Shown here in pieces: positions 49,571 through 58,379 of a DNA stretch of 64,000 nt (position 1 is its first letter; the number at the start of each line of letters is the position of its first letter). This stretch comes from Asanoa sp040676615 (lineage in GTDB: Bacteria > Actinomycetota > Actinomycetes > Mycobacteriales > Micromonosporaceae): NCBI RefSeq assembly GCF_040676615.1, contig NZ_JBFAPI010000001.1, positions 620,001 to 684,000 on the forward strand, read 5' to 3'. Below the pieces are notes generated by a model. The model did no database searches. It was not told where the DNA came from and worked only from the letters and a program-made list of their open reading frames with translations. Position numbers and translations under genes: made by a program.

Positions 49571-51058
49571 GTGTCCGAACAGCTCGCAGGAACTCTAGCC
49601 AGGCGACGACTCGGTGTCGTACACCTGTTCTTCTTTGTCGTCGCGGCATCGGCGCCGCTGACGGTGCTCGGTGGCGGTGTCACCACCATGTTCGCGGTCA
49701 CCGGCAACAAGGGTGTGCCGCTGTCCTTCCTGGTCATCGCGATCATCCTGGGCATCTTCGCCGTGGGCTACGCGGCGATGAGCCGCCACGTCGCCAACGC
49801 TGGTGCGTTCTACTCCTACATCGCGCAGGGCATCGGCCGCCCCGCCGGCGTCGGCGGCTCGTTCGTCGCCCTGACCGCCTACAACACCATCCAGATCGGC
49901 CTCTACGGCCTGTTCGGATACGTCGTCGGCGGCTTCATGAGCGAGAAGTTCGGCCTCGACTGGAAGTGGTGGGTCTGGGCCCTGCTGGGCTGGCTCATCA
50001 TCGGCATCCTCGGCATGCTGCGGGTCGACCTCAACGCGAGCGTCCTCGCCGTGATGCTGATCCTGGAGATCATCGCCACCGCCGTGTTCGACCTCGTCGC
50101 CGTCGGCCACCCGGCCGGCGACAGCGTCTCGATGGCCGGCTTCGACCCGGGCAACCTGTTCACCAGCGGCTTCGGTGCCGTGTTCGCGTTCGCCATCGCG
50201 GCGTTCACCGGCTTCGAGTCCGGCGCCATCTACAGCGAAGAGGTCAAGGACCCGCGGCACACCGTCGCCCGGGCCACGTTCCTGGCCGTGCTGTTCACCG
50301 GTGTCTTCTACGCCATCTCGGCGTGGGCACTGCAGGTCGTCGTCGGCCCCGACAACGCCCAGCAGGCCTCGGTCGAAAACGGCCCGGGCGTGGTGTTCGG
50401 CACGCTGGCGCAATACACCAACAACGCGGTCACCGACATCGCCAACGTCCTGTTCTTCACCAGCGTGTTCGCCGCTCTGCTCTCGTTCCACAATGGAGTG
50501 GCGCGCTACTTCTTCGCCCTCGGCCGCGAGCGGGTGCTGCCGCAGTTCCTGGGCCGCACCAGCCGCCGCACGATGGCTCCGATCGCCGGCTCGGCGACCC
50601 AGTCGGTCATCGCGGTCGTCGTGCTGCTCGGCTTCATCGCCGCCGGCAAAGACCCGGTGATCGACCTGTTCACCTGGCTCTCGGGCGTCTCCGCGGTCGG
50701 CGTCGTGCTGCTGATGGCGGCGACCTCGGCGTCCGTGGTCGGCTACTTCCGGGTCCGCCGGGCTGACGAGTCGGCCTGGCAGGGTCGGGTCGCACCGACC
50801 CTGGCGACGATCCTGCTGACCGCGCTGCTGGTGACGCTGGTCGTCAACTTCAACTACCTGCTGGCGCCCGACGCTCCGGGCTACCTGCGGTGGCTGCTCC
50901 CCGGTCTGATCGGCGCCGCCGCGCTGATCGGCCTGATCTGGGGTGGTCTGCTCAAGTCGTCGCGGCCCGAGGTCTACGAGGGCATCGGTCGCACCGTCGG
51001 CCAGCCGTTGACGGCCGACGACGCGGGCTCCGACTCCGACTACGTGCCGGTGCACTGA
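49571..51058 (+). CDS. APC-family amino acid/amine permease
   Basis: A 495-residue secondary transporter with 12 predicted helices. Helix 1 holds VVAASAPLTVLGGG, the helix-breaking substrate loop; FTGFESGAIYSEE and RVLPQFLGRTS are family landmarks. It has a charged C-terminus. GTG 49571 follows CGAGGAA. Its neighbour across the GPP34 gene is the amine oxidase, so import of an aromatic amine or amino acid is a reasonable inference. Confidence 0.92.
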   Translation: MSEQLAGTLARRRLGVVHLFFFVVAASAPLTVLGGGVTTMFAVTGNKGVPLSFLVIAIILGIFAVGYAAMSRHVANAGAFYSYIAQGIGRPAGVGGSFVALTAYNTIQIGLYGLFGYVVGGFMSEKFGLDWKWWVWALLGWLIIGILGMLRVDLNASVLAVMLILEIIATAVFDLVAVGHPAGDSVSMAGFDPGNLFTSGFGAVFAFAIAAFTGFESGAIYSEEVKDPRHTVARATFLAVLFTGVFYAISAWALQVVVGPDNAQQASVENGPGVVFGTLAQYTNNAVTDIANVLFFTSVFAALLSFHNGVARYFFALGRERVLPQFLGRTSRRTMAPIAGSATQSVIAVVVLLGFIAAGKDPVIDLFTWLSGVSAVGVVLLMAATSASVVGYFRVRRADESAWQGRVAPTLATILLTALLVTLVVNFNYLLAPDAPGYLRWLLPGLIGAAALIGLIWGGLLKSSRPEVYEGIGRTVGQPLTADDAGSDSDYVPVH

Positions 51059-51079
51059 GCCGGGTCAACGTGTGACGCA

Positions 51080-51109
51080 CGCCCGCGCGGCCCTTGGGCC
51101 GCGCGGGCG
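51080..51109 (+). terminator. GC-rich terminator hairpin after the permease gene
   Basis: A perfect 14-bp palindromic stem (51080-51093 with 51096-51109) around two T bases; in practice a four-base loop with a 13-bp stem. It begins 22 bp after the permease stop. There is no T-run. Confidence 0.75.
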
Positions 51110-51168
51110 CCGCGTCGTTCCGGAGTAGCCTCCACATCGAGTTTCCCCTCGGTGAACGGAGTGCCGCC

Positions 51169-52146
51169 ATGGAATACACCCGCCTCGGCTCTTCTGGCCT
51201 GGTCGTCTCGAAGGTCGTGCTCGGCTGCATGGGCTTCGGCGACCCCCAACGCGGCCACCATGCCTGGAGCATCGGCCTGGACGCCTCGCGGCCGCTGATC
51301 CGGCAGGCGCTCGACGCCGGGATCACCACGTTCGACACGGCCAACGTCTACTCGCTGGGCGCCAGCGAGGAGATCGTCGGCCAACTTCTCGGCGAGTTCA
51401 CCAGCCGCGACGAGGTGGTCATCGCGACCAAGGTGCACGGCCGGATGTCGGAAGGCCCCAACGGCGGCGGCCTGTCCCGCGGCGCCATCCTGACCCAGGT
51501 CGACGCGAGCCTGCGCCGCCTGCGCACCGACTACATCGACCTCTACCAGATCCACCGCTTCGACCCGCACACGCCGGTCGAGGAGACCATGGAGGCGCTG
51601 CACGATCTGGTCCGGGCCGGCAAGGTGCGCTACCTGGGCGCCTCGTCGATGTGGACCTGGCAGTTCGCGCGCATGCAGCACGCCGCCGACCTCGGCGGCT
51701 GGACCCGCTTCGTCGCCATGCAGAACCAGTACAACCTGCTGATGCGCGAGGAGGAGCGGGAGATGCTCCCGTACTGCCTCGACCAGGGCGTCGGGGTGAT
51801 CCCGTGGAGCCCACTGGCCCGCGGCCTGCTGACCCGCGACTGGGACGCGACGACCGAACGTGCCCGCACCGACCGCTTCGGTTCCACGCTCTACCGCCAG
51901 TCCCAGGACGCCGACCGCAAAATCGTCGAGGCGGTGGCGTCGGTGGCACAGGACCGCGGCGTCTCCCGAGCGGCGGTGGCGCTCGCCTGGGTCGCCTCGA
52001 AGGAGGCGGTGACCGCTCCGATCGTCGGCGTGACCAAGGAACACCACCTGACCGACGCGGTGGCCGCCCTCGACGTCGAACTGACCGACGAGGAGATCGC
52101 CCTCCTGGAGGAGAACTACGCGCCACACGCCCCCGAGGGCTTCTGA
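51169..52146 (+). CDS. Aldo/keto reductase
   Basis: NADPH-dependent TIM-barrel oxidoreductase of 325 residues. The catalytic tetrad can be placed: Asp and Tyr in FDTANVYSLG, Lys in IATKVHG, His in YQIHRFD. The cofactor end IPWSPLARG and APIVGVTKEHHL is typical of the AKR11/AKR13-like YghZ group. It starts at ATG 51169; a TAGCCT hexamer about 38 bases upstream could be its -10. It may reduce an aldehyde from the amine pathway, but this is only proximity. Confidence 0.93.
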   Translation: MEYTRLGSSGLVVSKVVLGCMGFGDPQRGHHAWSIGLDASRPLIRQALDAGITTFDTANVYSLGASEEIVGQLLGEFTSRDEVVIATKVHGRMSEGPNGGGLSRGAILTQVDASLRRLRTDYIDLYQIHRFDPHTPVEETMEALHDLVRAGKVRYLGASSMWTWQFARMQHAADLGGWTRFVAMQNQYNLLMREEEREMLPYCLDQGVGVIPWSPLARGLLTRDWDATTERARTDRFGSTLYRQSQDADRKIVEAVASVAQDRGVSRAAVALAWVASKEAVTAPIVGVTKEHHLTDAVAALDVELTDEEIALLEENYAPHAPEGF

Positions 52147-52197
52147 GGTTTGCGGATCTCCGCACCTGGGGTCGCCGTGGGTGGCACGATCGAACGG

Positions 52198-52704
52198 GTG
52201 AGTGACGCCATCGATCTCGACCGCCACGTCTACGGCGACCCCGGCGCGGCGATCACCGTCATCGAGTACGGCGACTTCGAATGCCCGTACTGCGGCGCGG
52301 CCTTCCCCGTGCTGCGCAAGCTGATCGACGGCTCCGACGGCCGGGTCCGGCTGGTCTACCGGCACTTCCCGGTGTTCACCAAGCATCCCTACGCGCTGAC
52401 CGCGGCCCTGGCGTCGGAGGCGTCCGGCGAGCACTTCTGGGCCATGCACGACCTGATGTTCAAGCACCAGGCCCGGCTGACCGACCCGGACCTGGCGGCG
52501 TACGCGGCCGAGGCCGGTGTGCCCGACCCGGAGTCGGTGGTCGGCGAGCCCGCGCAACGGTTCCAGCCGTTCGTGGCGGCGGACTACTCGACCGGCGTGG
52601 CCGACGGCGCCCGGGGCACGCCCACCCTGTTCATCGACGGCCGCCTCTACGAAGGGCGGGTCGAGCTCGGCGCCTTGCGCAGCACGCTCGGGCTCGGTCG
52701 TTAG
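52198..52704 (+). CDS. DsbA-family thioredoxin-fold protein (cytoplasmic, CPYC)
   Basis: A 168-residue thiol oxidoreductase-like protein. The active site is ECPYC (Cys29, Cys32), the helical insert contains HFPVFTKHPYAL, and the cis-Pro loop is GTPTLF. No signal peptide is present. It starts at GTG 52198 and ends 2 bp before nhaA. In many actinobacteria this domain is fused to NhaA; here it is a separate, tightly linked gene. Confidence 0.9.
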   Translation: MSDAIDLDRHVYGDPGAAITVIEYGDFECPYCGAAFPVLRKLIDGSDGRVRLVYRHFPVFTKHPYALTAALASEASGEHFWAMHDLMFKHQARLTDPDLAAYAAEAGVPDPESVVGEPAQRFQPFVAADYSTGVADGARGTPTLFIDGRLYEGRVELGALRSTLGLGR

Positions 52705-52706
52705 GG

Positions 52707-54098
52707 GTGAGCACGGCGTCGTTGCCGCCGCGGCCGGGTCCGCGCAACCGGCTGTCGAGCGCCTTGCCGCTGGTGCCGCAACCGGTCACCCGGTTCCTCA
52801 ACACCGAGGCCGGCAGTGGCCTGCTGCTGCTGGCCGCCGCGGTCGCGGCCCTGGTCTGGGCCAACATCCCGGGCGGGCACTACGAGTGGGTCTGGACGAC
52901 CGAGGCGTCCCTCCAGCTCGGCGAGTGGGGGATCACCCTCGACCTGCGGCACTGGATCAACGACGCGGCGATGGCGATCTTCTTCCTCACCGTCGGGCTG
53001 GAGATCAACCGCGAGGTCACCGTCGGCGAACTGCGCCGCGGCCGATATGTGCTGGCACCGGTGTTCGGCGCCGCCGGCGGCGTGATCGTGCCGGCGCTGG
53101 TCTACTACGCGTTCAACTCGGGCACCCCGTCGGAGCACGGCTGGGGCATCCCGATCTCCACCGACACCGCGTTCCTGCTCGGCATCCTGGCGCTCTTCGG
53201 CCCGCGCTGCCCCGACCAACTGCGGCTGTTCTTCCTCACCCTGGCGATCGTCGACGACATCGTGGCGATCCTGGTGATGGCCATCTTCTACACACCCGAC
53301 CTGAAGATGGTGCCGCTGGTCGTCGCGATCGCGCTGGGCGTCCTCCTGCTCGGCCTGCGCTGGATCGGGGTCTGGCAGCTGCGCTGGTACGCCTTCGTCG
53401 GCATCGCCCTCTGGTTCGCGGTCTACGAGTCCGGCATCCACCCGACGCTCGCCGGCGTCGTGATCGGCCTGGTGGTCCCGGCGACGCCGGTCGACCCGCG
53501 ACTGCTCGAGTTCCTGCGCTTCTACGGCCGCGGCCTGATCGAACGGGCCTCGGCCGAACGCGCCCGGCTGACCGTGCAGGCCGCCCGCGCCACCGTGCCG
53601 GCGAACGACCGGATGCAGGACGTGCTGCACCCGTTCAGCGCGTACGTCATCGTGCCGGTCTTCGCCCTCGCCAACGCCGGTGTGGTGATCAACCAGGAGA
53701 GCCTGTCCCGGGCCGCCACGTCGCCGGTCACCATCGGCGTGCTGGTCGCGCTCGTCGCCGGCAAGACCGTCGGCATCACCCTGGGCACCTCGCTGGCGCT
53801 GTGGACCGGGATCGGCGAGCTGCCCGGCCGGGTCCGCTACGGCCACCTGATCGGCGGCGCGGCCCTGGCCGGGATCGGCTTCACGATCGGCCTGTTCATC
53901 ACCGACCTGGCGTTCGACGACCCGGTGCTGATCGACGACGCCAAGCTCGGCGTGCTGGCCGGCTCGGTGGTGGCGGCGGTGGTGGGCTCGCTGGCCCTGC
54001 GCTACCTGGGCGAGCGGCTGCCGCTGTGCATGGTGGAGGACGACACCGCGATCCCGGACCTGCCGTCAGGACCGTGGCGCGACCCCACCCGCCCCTAG
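52707..54098 (+). CDS. nhaA: Na+/H+ antiporter NhaA
   Basis: Exports sodium in exchange for protons. 463 residues, about 12 helices. Ion-binding Asp pair in LAIVDDIVAIL; MAIFFLTVGLEINRE, PISTDTAFLLGIL and GIGFTIGLFI are conserved. The N-terminal ~35 residues are Pro/Arg-rich and the C-terminal ~30 are a hydrophilic tail. It starts at GTG 52707. It is co-transcribed with the DsbA-like gene. It probably serves pH and salt homeostasis. Confidence 0.95.
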   Translation: MSTASLPPRPGPRNRLSSALPLVPQPVTRFLNTEAGSGLLLLAAAVAALVWANIPGGHYEWVWTTEASLQLGEWGITLDLRHWINDAAMAIFFLTVGLEINREVTVGELRRGRYVLAPVFGAAGGVIVPALVYYAFNSGTPSEHGWGIPISTDTAFLLGILALFGPRCPDQLRLFFLTLAIVDDIVAILVMAIFYTPDLKMVPLVVAIALGVLLLGLRWIGVWQLRWYAFVGIALWFAVYESGIHPTLAGVVIGLVVPATPVDPRLLEFLRFYGRGLIERASAERARLTVQAARATVPANDRMQDVLHPFSAYVIVPVFALANAGVVINQESLSRAATSPVTIGVLVALVAGKTVGITLGTSLALWTGIGELPGRVRYGHLIGGAALAGIGFTIGLFITDLAFDDPVLIDDAKLGVLAGSVVAAVVGSLALRYLGERLPLCMVEDDTAIPDLPSGPWRDPTRP

Positions 54099-54103
54099 GT
54101 GCC

Positions 54104-56158
54104 CTACCCGAACCGGCGCCAGACGCTGCGGCGGTTGCGACCCGGCGCCGAGCGGTCGAGCCGGCGCAACGTCGAGGGCAGGTCGACCCGGCGGTCGGGG
54201 GTGACGTCGTGCAGGGTCAGCACCAGGCCCTGCACGGCCGGGTGGTTGCGCAGGTCGCGGCAGTTGACCTCGACCTGGATCCAGGAGCCGTCGGAGCGGC
54301 GCAGCGTCCACTCGGTGTTGACCCCGCTGCCGTCGAACGCCGACCGGGCCCGGTCGAGGGTGTTCTCCACCTGGCCGTGGTCGTCGCGGTGGACGATGTC
54401 GCGCCAGGTCGAGAAGATCGGCACCGAGACCTTGAGCAGGTCGGCCATCGACGGGCTGGCGTAGCGGATCCACTCGTCGGCGTCGAGCAGGATCACCACG
54501 TCGGCGGTGCGCTCGCTGACCGCGCTCAGGTAGGCGTCGCGTTCGCGCCGGTTGTTCTCCACCGTGTGGCCGAGCCGGCGCAGCGCCAGGGCGGCCTGGC
54601 TGGCCAGCACCTCGAGGGTGTCCTGGAGCCCGGCGAGCACTGAGTGCTCGCCGCCGATCGCGACGGCGTTGACCGGGTTGCGGTGCCGGCCCGGTTGCTC
54701 GGCGGCGAGCGAGGCGACCAGGGTGGCCGGCATCCCGGCCAGCGGCCCGCGCAGGTCGGGGTGCAGCAGGCGGGTGGCGCTCAGCCGGCTGCGCCGGCCG
54801 CCGGCGGCCGCGGGCGGCTGGTGGTCGAGCACCACCAGGGGTCGCCAGGCCATCGCGTCGGCCATGTCGACCCGGCCGATGATCGGCCCCGGAACCGCCG
54901 CGGTGCGGCTCGGCCCGGCGTGCCGCCGCTCGGCCGCGAGTGTCAGGTCGGCGGTCTCCTCGCTGGCGTCGCGCCAGGCGCTGGGCAGTCGCGGCGAGTC
55001 GACCGCCGCGGCCACGCCCGAAAGGGGCACCGTCTCGTCGGCCGTCGCCGGCGCCGCGAGGCTGATGAAGATGACCCGGTGCGGCTCGGCCCGGGGCAGC
55101 AGCCGGTCGATGCCGGCGACCAGCGTCGCGGCCACCGCCTCGGCGTCGGCGGCGGCGACCAGTTCGCCGCAGGCGTGCCGGAGCAGCCGCTCACGCTCGA
55201 CCGCGCGGCGCTGTGCGGTCAGCGCGTCGCTGAGCCGGGTCGCCACCAGCACGGTCATCAGGGCCGAGCCGATCGCCACCACGGTGACGTCGCCGGCGTC
55301 GGAGATCAGCAACAGCGCCGGGCCGGTCAGGGCGATCGCCAGCAGCGGCAGCACGCCCAGGCCGCGCCCGGTGTCGACCCGCGGCTCGACCTGTTGGGTC
55401 AGCCGGGCCATCGACGCCGGCAGCGCGGCGGCGCCCCACGCGCCGTAGCCGACCAGGTAACCCAGCTCCCAGAGGTTGCCGCCGGGCAATGGGCTGTGCA
55501 ACGCGGCGAACGCGTCGAGCGAGTCGGAGGCCAGCAGGCCGAGCGCGCCGACGGCGAGCAGGATCGCCGAGGCGTTGCGCGCCCGGGTGGCCACCACCAG
55601 GGCGGCGGTCACCACCACGACGACCATCGAGCCGAGCACATGCGCGGCGGCGAGCGAACGGTCGAACAGGGGCCAGGGTGACGACGCGGCCAGCGGGCCG
55701 GCGGTCAGCGTCCAGCCCACCAGGCCGGCGGCGACCATGAGGGACAGCAGGTCGACCACGGTGGACCGGCCGCGCAGCGCCGCGCTGGTGCGGGTCAGCC
55801 CGAGCAGTGCATAGGCCAGCAGCGGAAACAGCGTCAGGTAGCAGATCTCGGCGATGACCAGCCAGAAGCGGCCGTTGGCGGACAGCTGGTGGCCGACGTC
55901 GTAGGCGGTGTCACCGGCGCCGAGGGCGGCCACCGCCGCGGCCAGCACGATCCAGGGTGCGCGGCGGGCCGGCTGGTGCTGCCGGATGCCGAACAGGATG
56001 CCGGCGGTGGACAGCACGCCGGCGACGGCCCAGAAGAGGCCCTCCTGGGCGGGGAAGACGAGGATCGCGGCCCCGAGCGCGATGGTGGCCGCACCGGCGA
56101 ACGCCAGAGCGCGTCTGGCCATGGTGCTCCGTTCCGGCGCGGCGTCGGGGGTGGACAC
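54104..56158 (-). CDS. Membrane sensor with seven-to-nine helices, GAF-like and PAS domains, no output domain
   Basis: A 684-residue protein. Residues ~15-310 are membrane helices in a compact sensor block. A GAF-like region spans ~325-540, and a PAS/PAC domain spans ~545-665 (VVILLDADEWIRYASPSM, TEWTLRRSDGSWIQVEV, GLVLTLHDVT). It then ends with a basic tail (RRSVWRRFG). Related actinobacterial proteins, as I recall, continue into GGDEF-EAL domains for cyclic di-GMP. None is present here, and the next gene is on the other strand. The start is GTG 56158 or ATG 56122. Confidence 0.82.
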   Translation of the reverse strand: MSTPDAAPERSTMARRALAFAGAATIALGAAILVFPAQEGLFWAVAGVLSTAGILFGIRQHQPARRAPWIVLAAAVAALGAGDTAYDVGHQLSANGRFWLVIAEICYLTLFPLLAYALLGLTRTSAALRGRSTVVDLLSLMVAAGLVGWTLTAGPLAASSPWPLFDRSLAAAHVLGSMVVVVVTAALVVATRARNASAILLAVGALGLLASDSLDAFAALHSPLPGGNLWELGYLVGYGAWGAAALPASMARLTQQVEPRVDTGRGLGVLPLLAIALTGPALLLISDAGDVTVVAIGSALMTVLVATRLSDALTAQRRAVERERLLRHACGELVAAADAEAVAATLVAGIDRLLPRAEPHRVIFISLAAPATADETVPLSGVAAAVDSPRLPSAWRDASEETADLTLAAERRHAGPSRTAAVPGPIIGRVDMADAMAWRPLVVLDHQPPAAAGGRRSRLSATRLLHPDLRGPLAGMPATLVASLAAEQPGRHRNPVNAVAIGGEHSVLAGLQDTLEVLASQAALALRRLGHTVENNRRERDAYLSAVSERTADVVILLDADEWIRYASPSMADLLKVSVPIFSTWRDIVHRDDHGQVENTLDRARSAFDGSGVNTEWTLRRSDGSWIQVEVNCRDLRNHPAVQGLVLTLHDVTPDRRVDLPSTLRRLDRSAPGRNRRSVWRRFG

Positions 56159-56207
56159 CCCATCTTCACCTGTGGGTCCGCTGTGCGGAAGAGGGCCGTT
56201 GCGCGCA

Positions 56208-57524
56208 CTAGCCGGTACGGATCAACGGAGGCAGCGCGTACGAACCGTCGAGGATCTCGGATCTTGGCTGGTAGAGGCGCATGAGCGGGCGGAACGCGCC
56301 GGGCGGGGCGGGCAGCCAGTTGGCCGTGTCGCCGTCGGCGGGCGGCGCATGACTCACCCGCAGGGTGACGGACCCGTCGGGTTCGGGACGCAGCCCGGGG
56401 GTGCGGTCGCCGATCGAATAGCGATCGATAGCGTTCGGTACGAGGTAATAGTCCGGCATGTCATACATGGTCAGCGACCAGAACGCGTCCACCGGCACGG
56501 GTGCCGGCATCCGGAGCTCGTAGGCGTGTGAACCGGACAGCGGCGCACCGTCGGCGTCGACGTAGGCCGGGGCGTACACCGCCTCGTAGCCGTGGTTGCC
56601 CCACAGCCCGACCCGCGCCGCCACCGCCCGCGCCAGGTAGCCGCTCACCCGGTCGGCCATCTTCCACCGTGGACTGTCCAGGGTCCCGGGGCCGAGGAAG
56701 TCGACGTTGTAGTCGAACGCGTGCGGCGCGAGCTGCCAGCCGGCGACGGTGTGCGCGGCCCGGGACGCCTCCTCGATCCGCGCCAGCCCCTGGGCCGCGC
56801 CCTCGACCAGCGCCTCGGCCAGGTCGGCGGGTGGATCGGCATAAGGCGGATCGGCGTCCAGCAGCCCGATCGGCCGGAACCGCTCCTGATAGGCCCGGTC
56901 CGGCACCGCGGGCGGGAACGCCGCCATCCAGACCCGCAGGTGCTCGAAGAACATCAGGTCCCCCGGTACGCCGGTCGCCGCGATCCCCGGCAGCGGGGGA
57001 CGGGCCGCCGGGGTGGCCGCGTGCAGCCGCAGGCCCTTCTGCAGCCGCTCGACCCGGGGCAGGTCGTCGGGCCCGGTGCAGGCCAGCCGCCCGACGATGG
57101 CGAGCACCCCGGTCGAGGCCGGGATGACGGTCGCGTCGTCGGGCACCTCGCCGGTGTAACCACGGGGCGCGATCAGGAACGTGCCGGCGCCGGTGCCGGT
57201 CGCGCGCCGGCCCACGTACGCGATGTTGTTGGTCCAGGCGTCGACCACTTGGAGCACGTAGTAGGCGCCGCCGGTGTCCGGCACGCTCAGCCGGACCGCG
57301 CCGCCGCCGACGTCGACCTGCGCGACCGAGTAGACGGTGTCGTTGTTCACGCTGACGAACGCGTCGTCGGGGCCGGCCAGCCGGTGGGCGTGGCCGAACG
57401 CGTTGAACGGGGTGGCCGGCACCGGGCCCATCCCCTCGCGGGTGAACCGGCCGATCTCGGTCAGGCACGCGACCAGCGGGTACCCGTACACGTAGGCATC
57501 GGCGGCCAGCCGGGTGCGGTCCAT
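56208..57524 (-). CDS. DUF1254/DUF1214 family protein
   Basis: A 438-residue protein. The N-terminal DUF1254 part has AADAYVYGYPLVACLTEIG, FNAFGHAHRLAGPDDAFVSVNNDTVYS and YYVLQVVDAWTNN. The C-terminal DUF1214 part has LRMPAPVPVDAFWSLTMYD and LPAPPGAFRPLMRLYQP. No signal peptide, although many relatives are exported. It starts at ATG 57524, seven bases after TAGCCT. The family has no settled biochemical function. Confidence 0.9.
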   Translation of the reverse strand: MDRTRLAADAYVYGYPLVACLTEIGRFTREGMGPVPATPFNAFGHAHRLAGPDDAFVSVNNDTVYSVAQVDVGGGAVRLSVPDTGGAYYVLQVVDAWTNNIAYVGRRATGTGAGTFLIAPRGYTGEVPDDATVIPASTGVLAIVGRLACTGPDDLPRVERLQKGLRLHAATPAARPPLPGIAATGVPGDLMFFEHLRVWMAAFPPAVPDRAYQERFRPIGLLDADPPYADPPADLAEALVEGAAQGLARIEEASRAAHTVAGWQLAPHAFDYNVDFLGPGTLDSPRWKMADRVSGYLARAVAARVGLWGNHGYEAVYAPAYVDADGAPLSGSHAYELRMPAPVPVDAFWSLTMYDMPDYYLVPNAIDRYSIGDRTPGLRPEPDGSVTLRVSHAPPADGDTANWLPAPPGAFRPLMRLYQPRSEILDGSYALPPLIRTG

Positions 57525-57531
57525 ATCTCCG

Positions 57532-57537
57532 AGGCTA
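57532..57537 (-). promoter_or_regulatory. Leaderless -10 element of the DUF1254 gene
   Basis: TAGCCT on the minus strand, seven bases before ATG 57524. Confidence 0.6.
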
Positions 57538-57565
57538 GTGCCGGCAGCGGCCCGGTTTGTCGTGT

Positions 57566-58294
57566 TCAGGCGGCCTCGCGCCGCGCGGTCACCACGCTCG
57601 CCGTGGCGCCACCGCCGACCAGGCGCAACCGGGGCGGCCCGCTCGCGGCCGGCTCCTGGTCGAACGACACGCTCCAGCGGCGGGTGGTGCCCCGGGCCGG
57701 CGGCTCGCCCGGGTCGAGCGCCGGGCGGGACAGGGCCAGCGTGACCAGCCAGCCGGCGATCAGGAAGGCGTGGCTGGCCAGCCGGCCGGCCGCCACCCGG
57801 CCGTCGACGATGTCGCCGGCGGAGAGCAGCGTGAGCACCCCGACGAAGGCGGTCAGCGTGGGCAGCAGGCCGGTTGGTCGGGTGCGGCGCAGCGCGACGA
57901 ACGCGAAGCCCGCGCCGAGGGCCAGGTTCCAGGCCGCCGACTCGTGCCAGAGGTGCCCGGCGCCGAGCACCGCGTCGTGCGCGTGGTCGTCGCGGCCGAG
58001 CCCGGCGACCTGGGCGGCGCCGAGCAGGAACTGGGCCAGGCCGATCGCGGCCAGCGCCACCCGCAGCCCGATCGCCAACCGCGGCCTGCGTGGTCGGGCC
58101 GGCGCGAGGTCGACCGGCGTGGCGGGCGGCACCGCCGCCGTGCGGGCCAGCCTGGTCACCTCGGCCGCCGCGTCCAGCCAGGCCGCGCAGTGCCGGCACC
58201 CGGCCAGGTGCCGATCGGTCAGTTCGCGCTCGCCCGGCGCGTCTTCGCCGTCGAGCCGCGCCGACAGCATTTCCCGGATCCGCTCACACTCCAC
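57566..58294 (-). CDS. Membrane anti-sigma factor with zinc-finger (ZAS) domain
   Basis: A 242-residue protein. The N-terminus carries Cys3, then His29-x3-Cys33-x2-Cys36 (HLAGCRHC), the zinc anti-sigma signature that holds an ECF sigma factor. Four or so membrane helices follow (~75-200), of the DoxX-like or DUF2275 kind, with histidines in RDDHAHDAVLGAGHLWHE that might bind metal. A cytoplasmic tail ends the protein. The start is GTG 58294, 85 bp divergent from the ECF sigma gene, its probable partner. Confidence 0.88.
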   Translation of the reverse strand: MECERIREMLSARLDGEDAPGERELTDRHLAGCRHCAAWLDAAAEVTRLARTAAVPPATPVDLAPARPRRPRLAIGLRVALAAIGLAQFLLGAAQVAGLGRDDHAHDAVLGAGHLWHESAAWNLALGAGFAFVALRRTRPTGLLPTLTAFVGVLTLLSAGDIVDGRVAAGRLASHAFLIAGWLVTLALSRPALDPGEPPARGTTRRWSVSFDQEPAASGPPRLRLVGGGATASVVTARREAA

Positions 58295-58366
58295 AACCAG
58301 ATAGTCGCGCGAGAGCCGCGTCGAGTTCCCACCGACGGCCGGGTGAGCGGGTTAAACCGGACAAGC

Positions 58367-58372
58367 TAGCCT
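58367..58372 (+). promoter_or_regulatory. Leaderless -10 element of the ECF sigma gene
   Basis: TAGCCT, seven bases before ATG 58380, within the anti-sigma/sigma divergent gap. Confidence 0.6.
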
Positions 58373-58379
58373 TGCCGGC

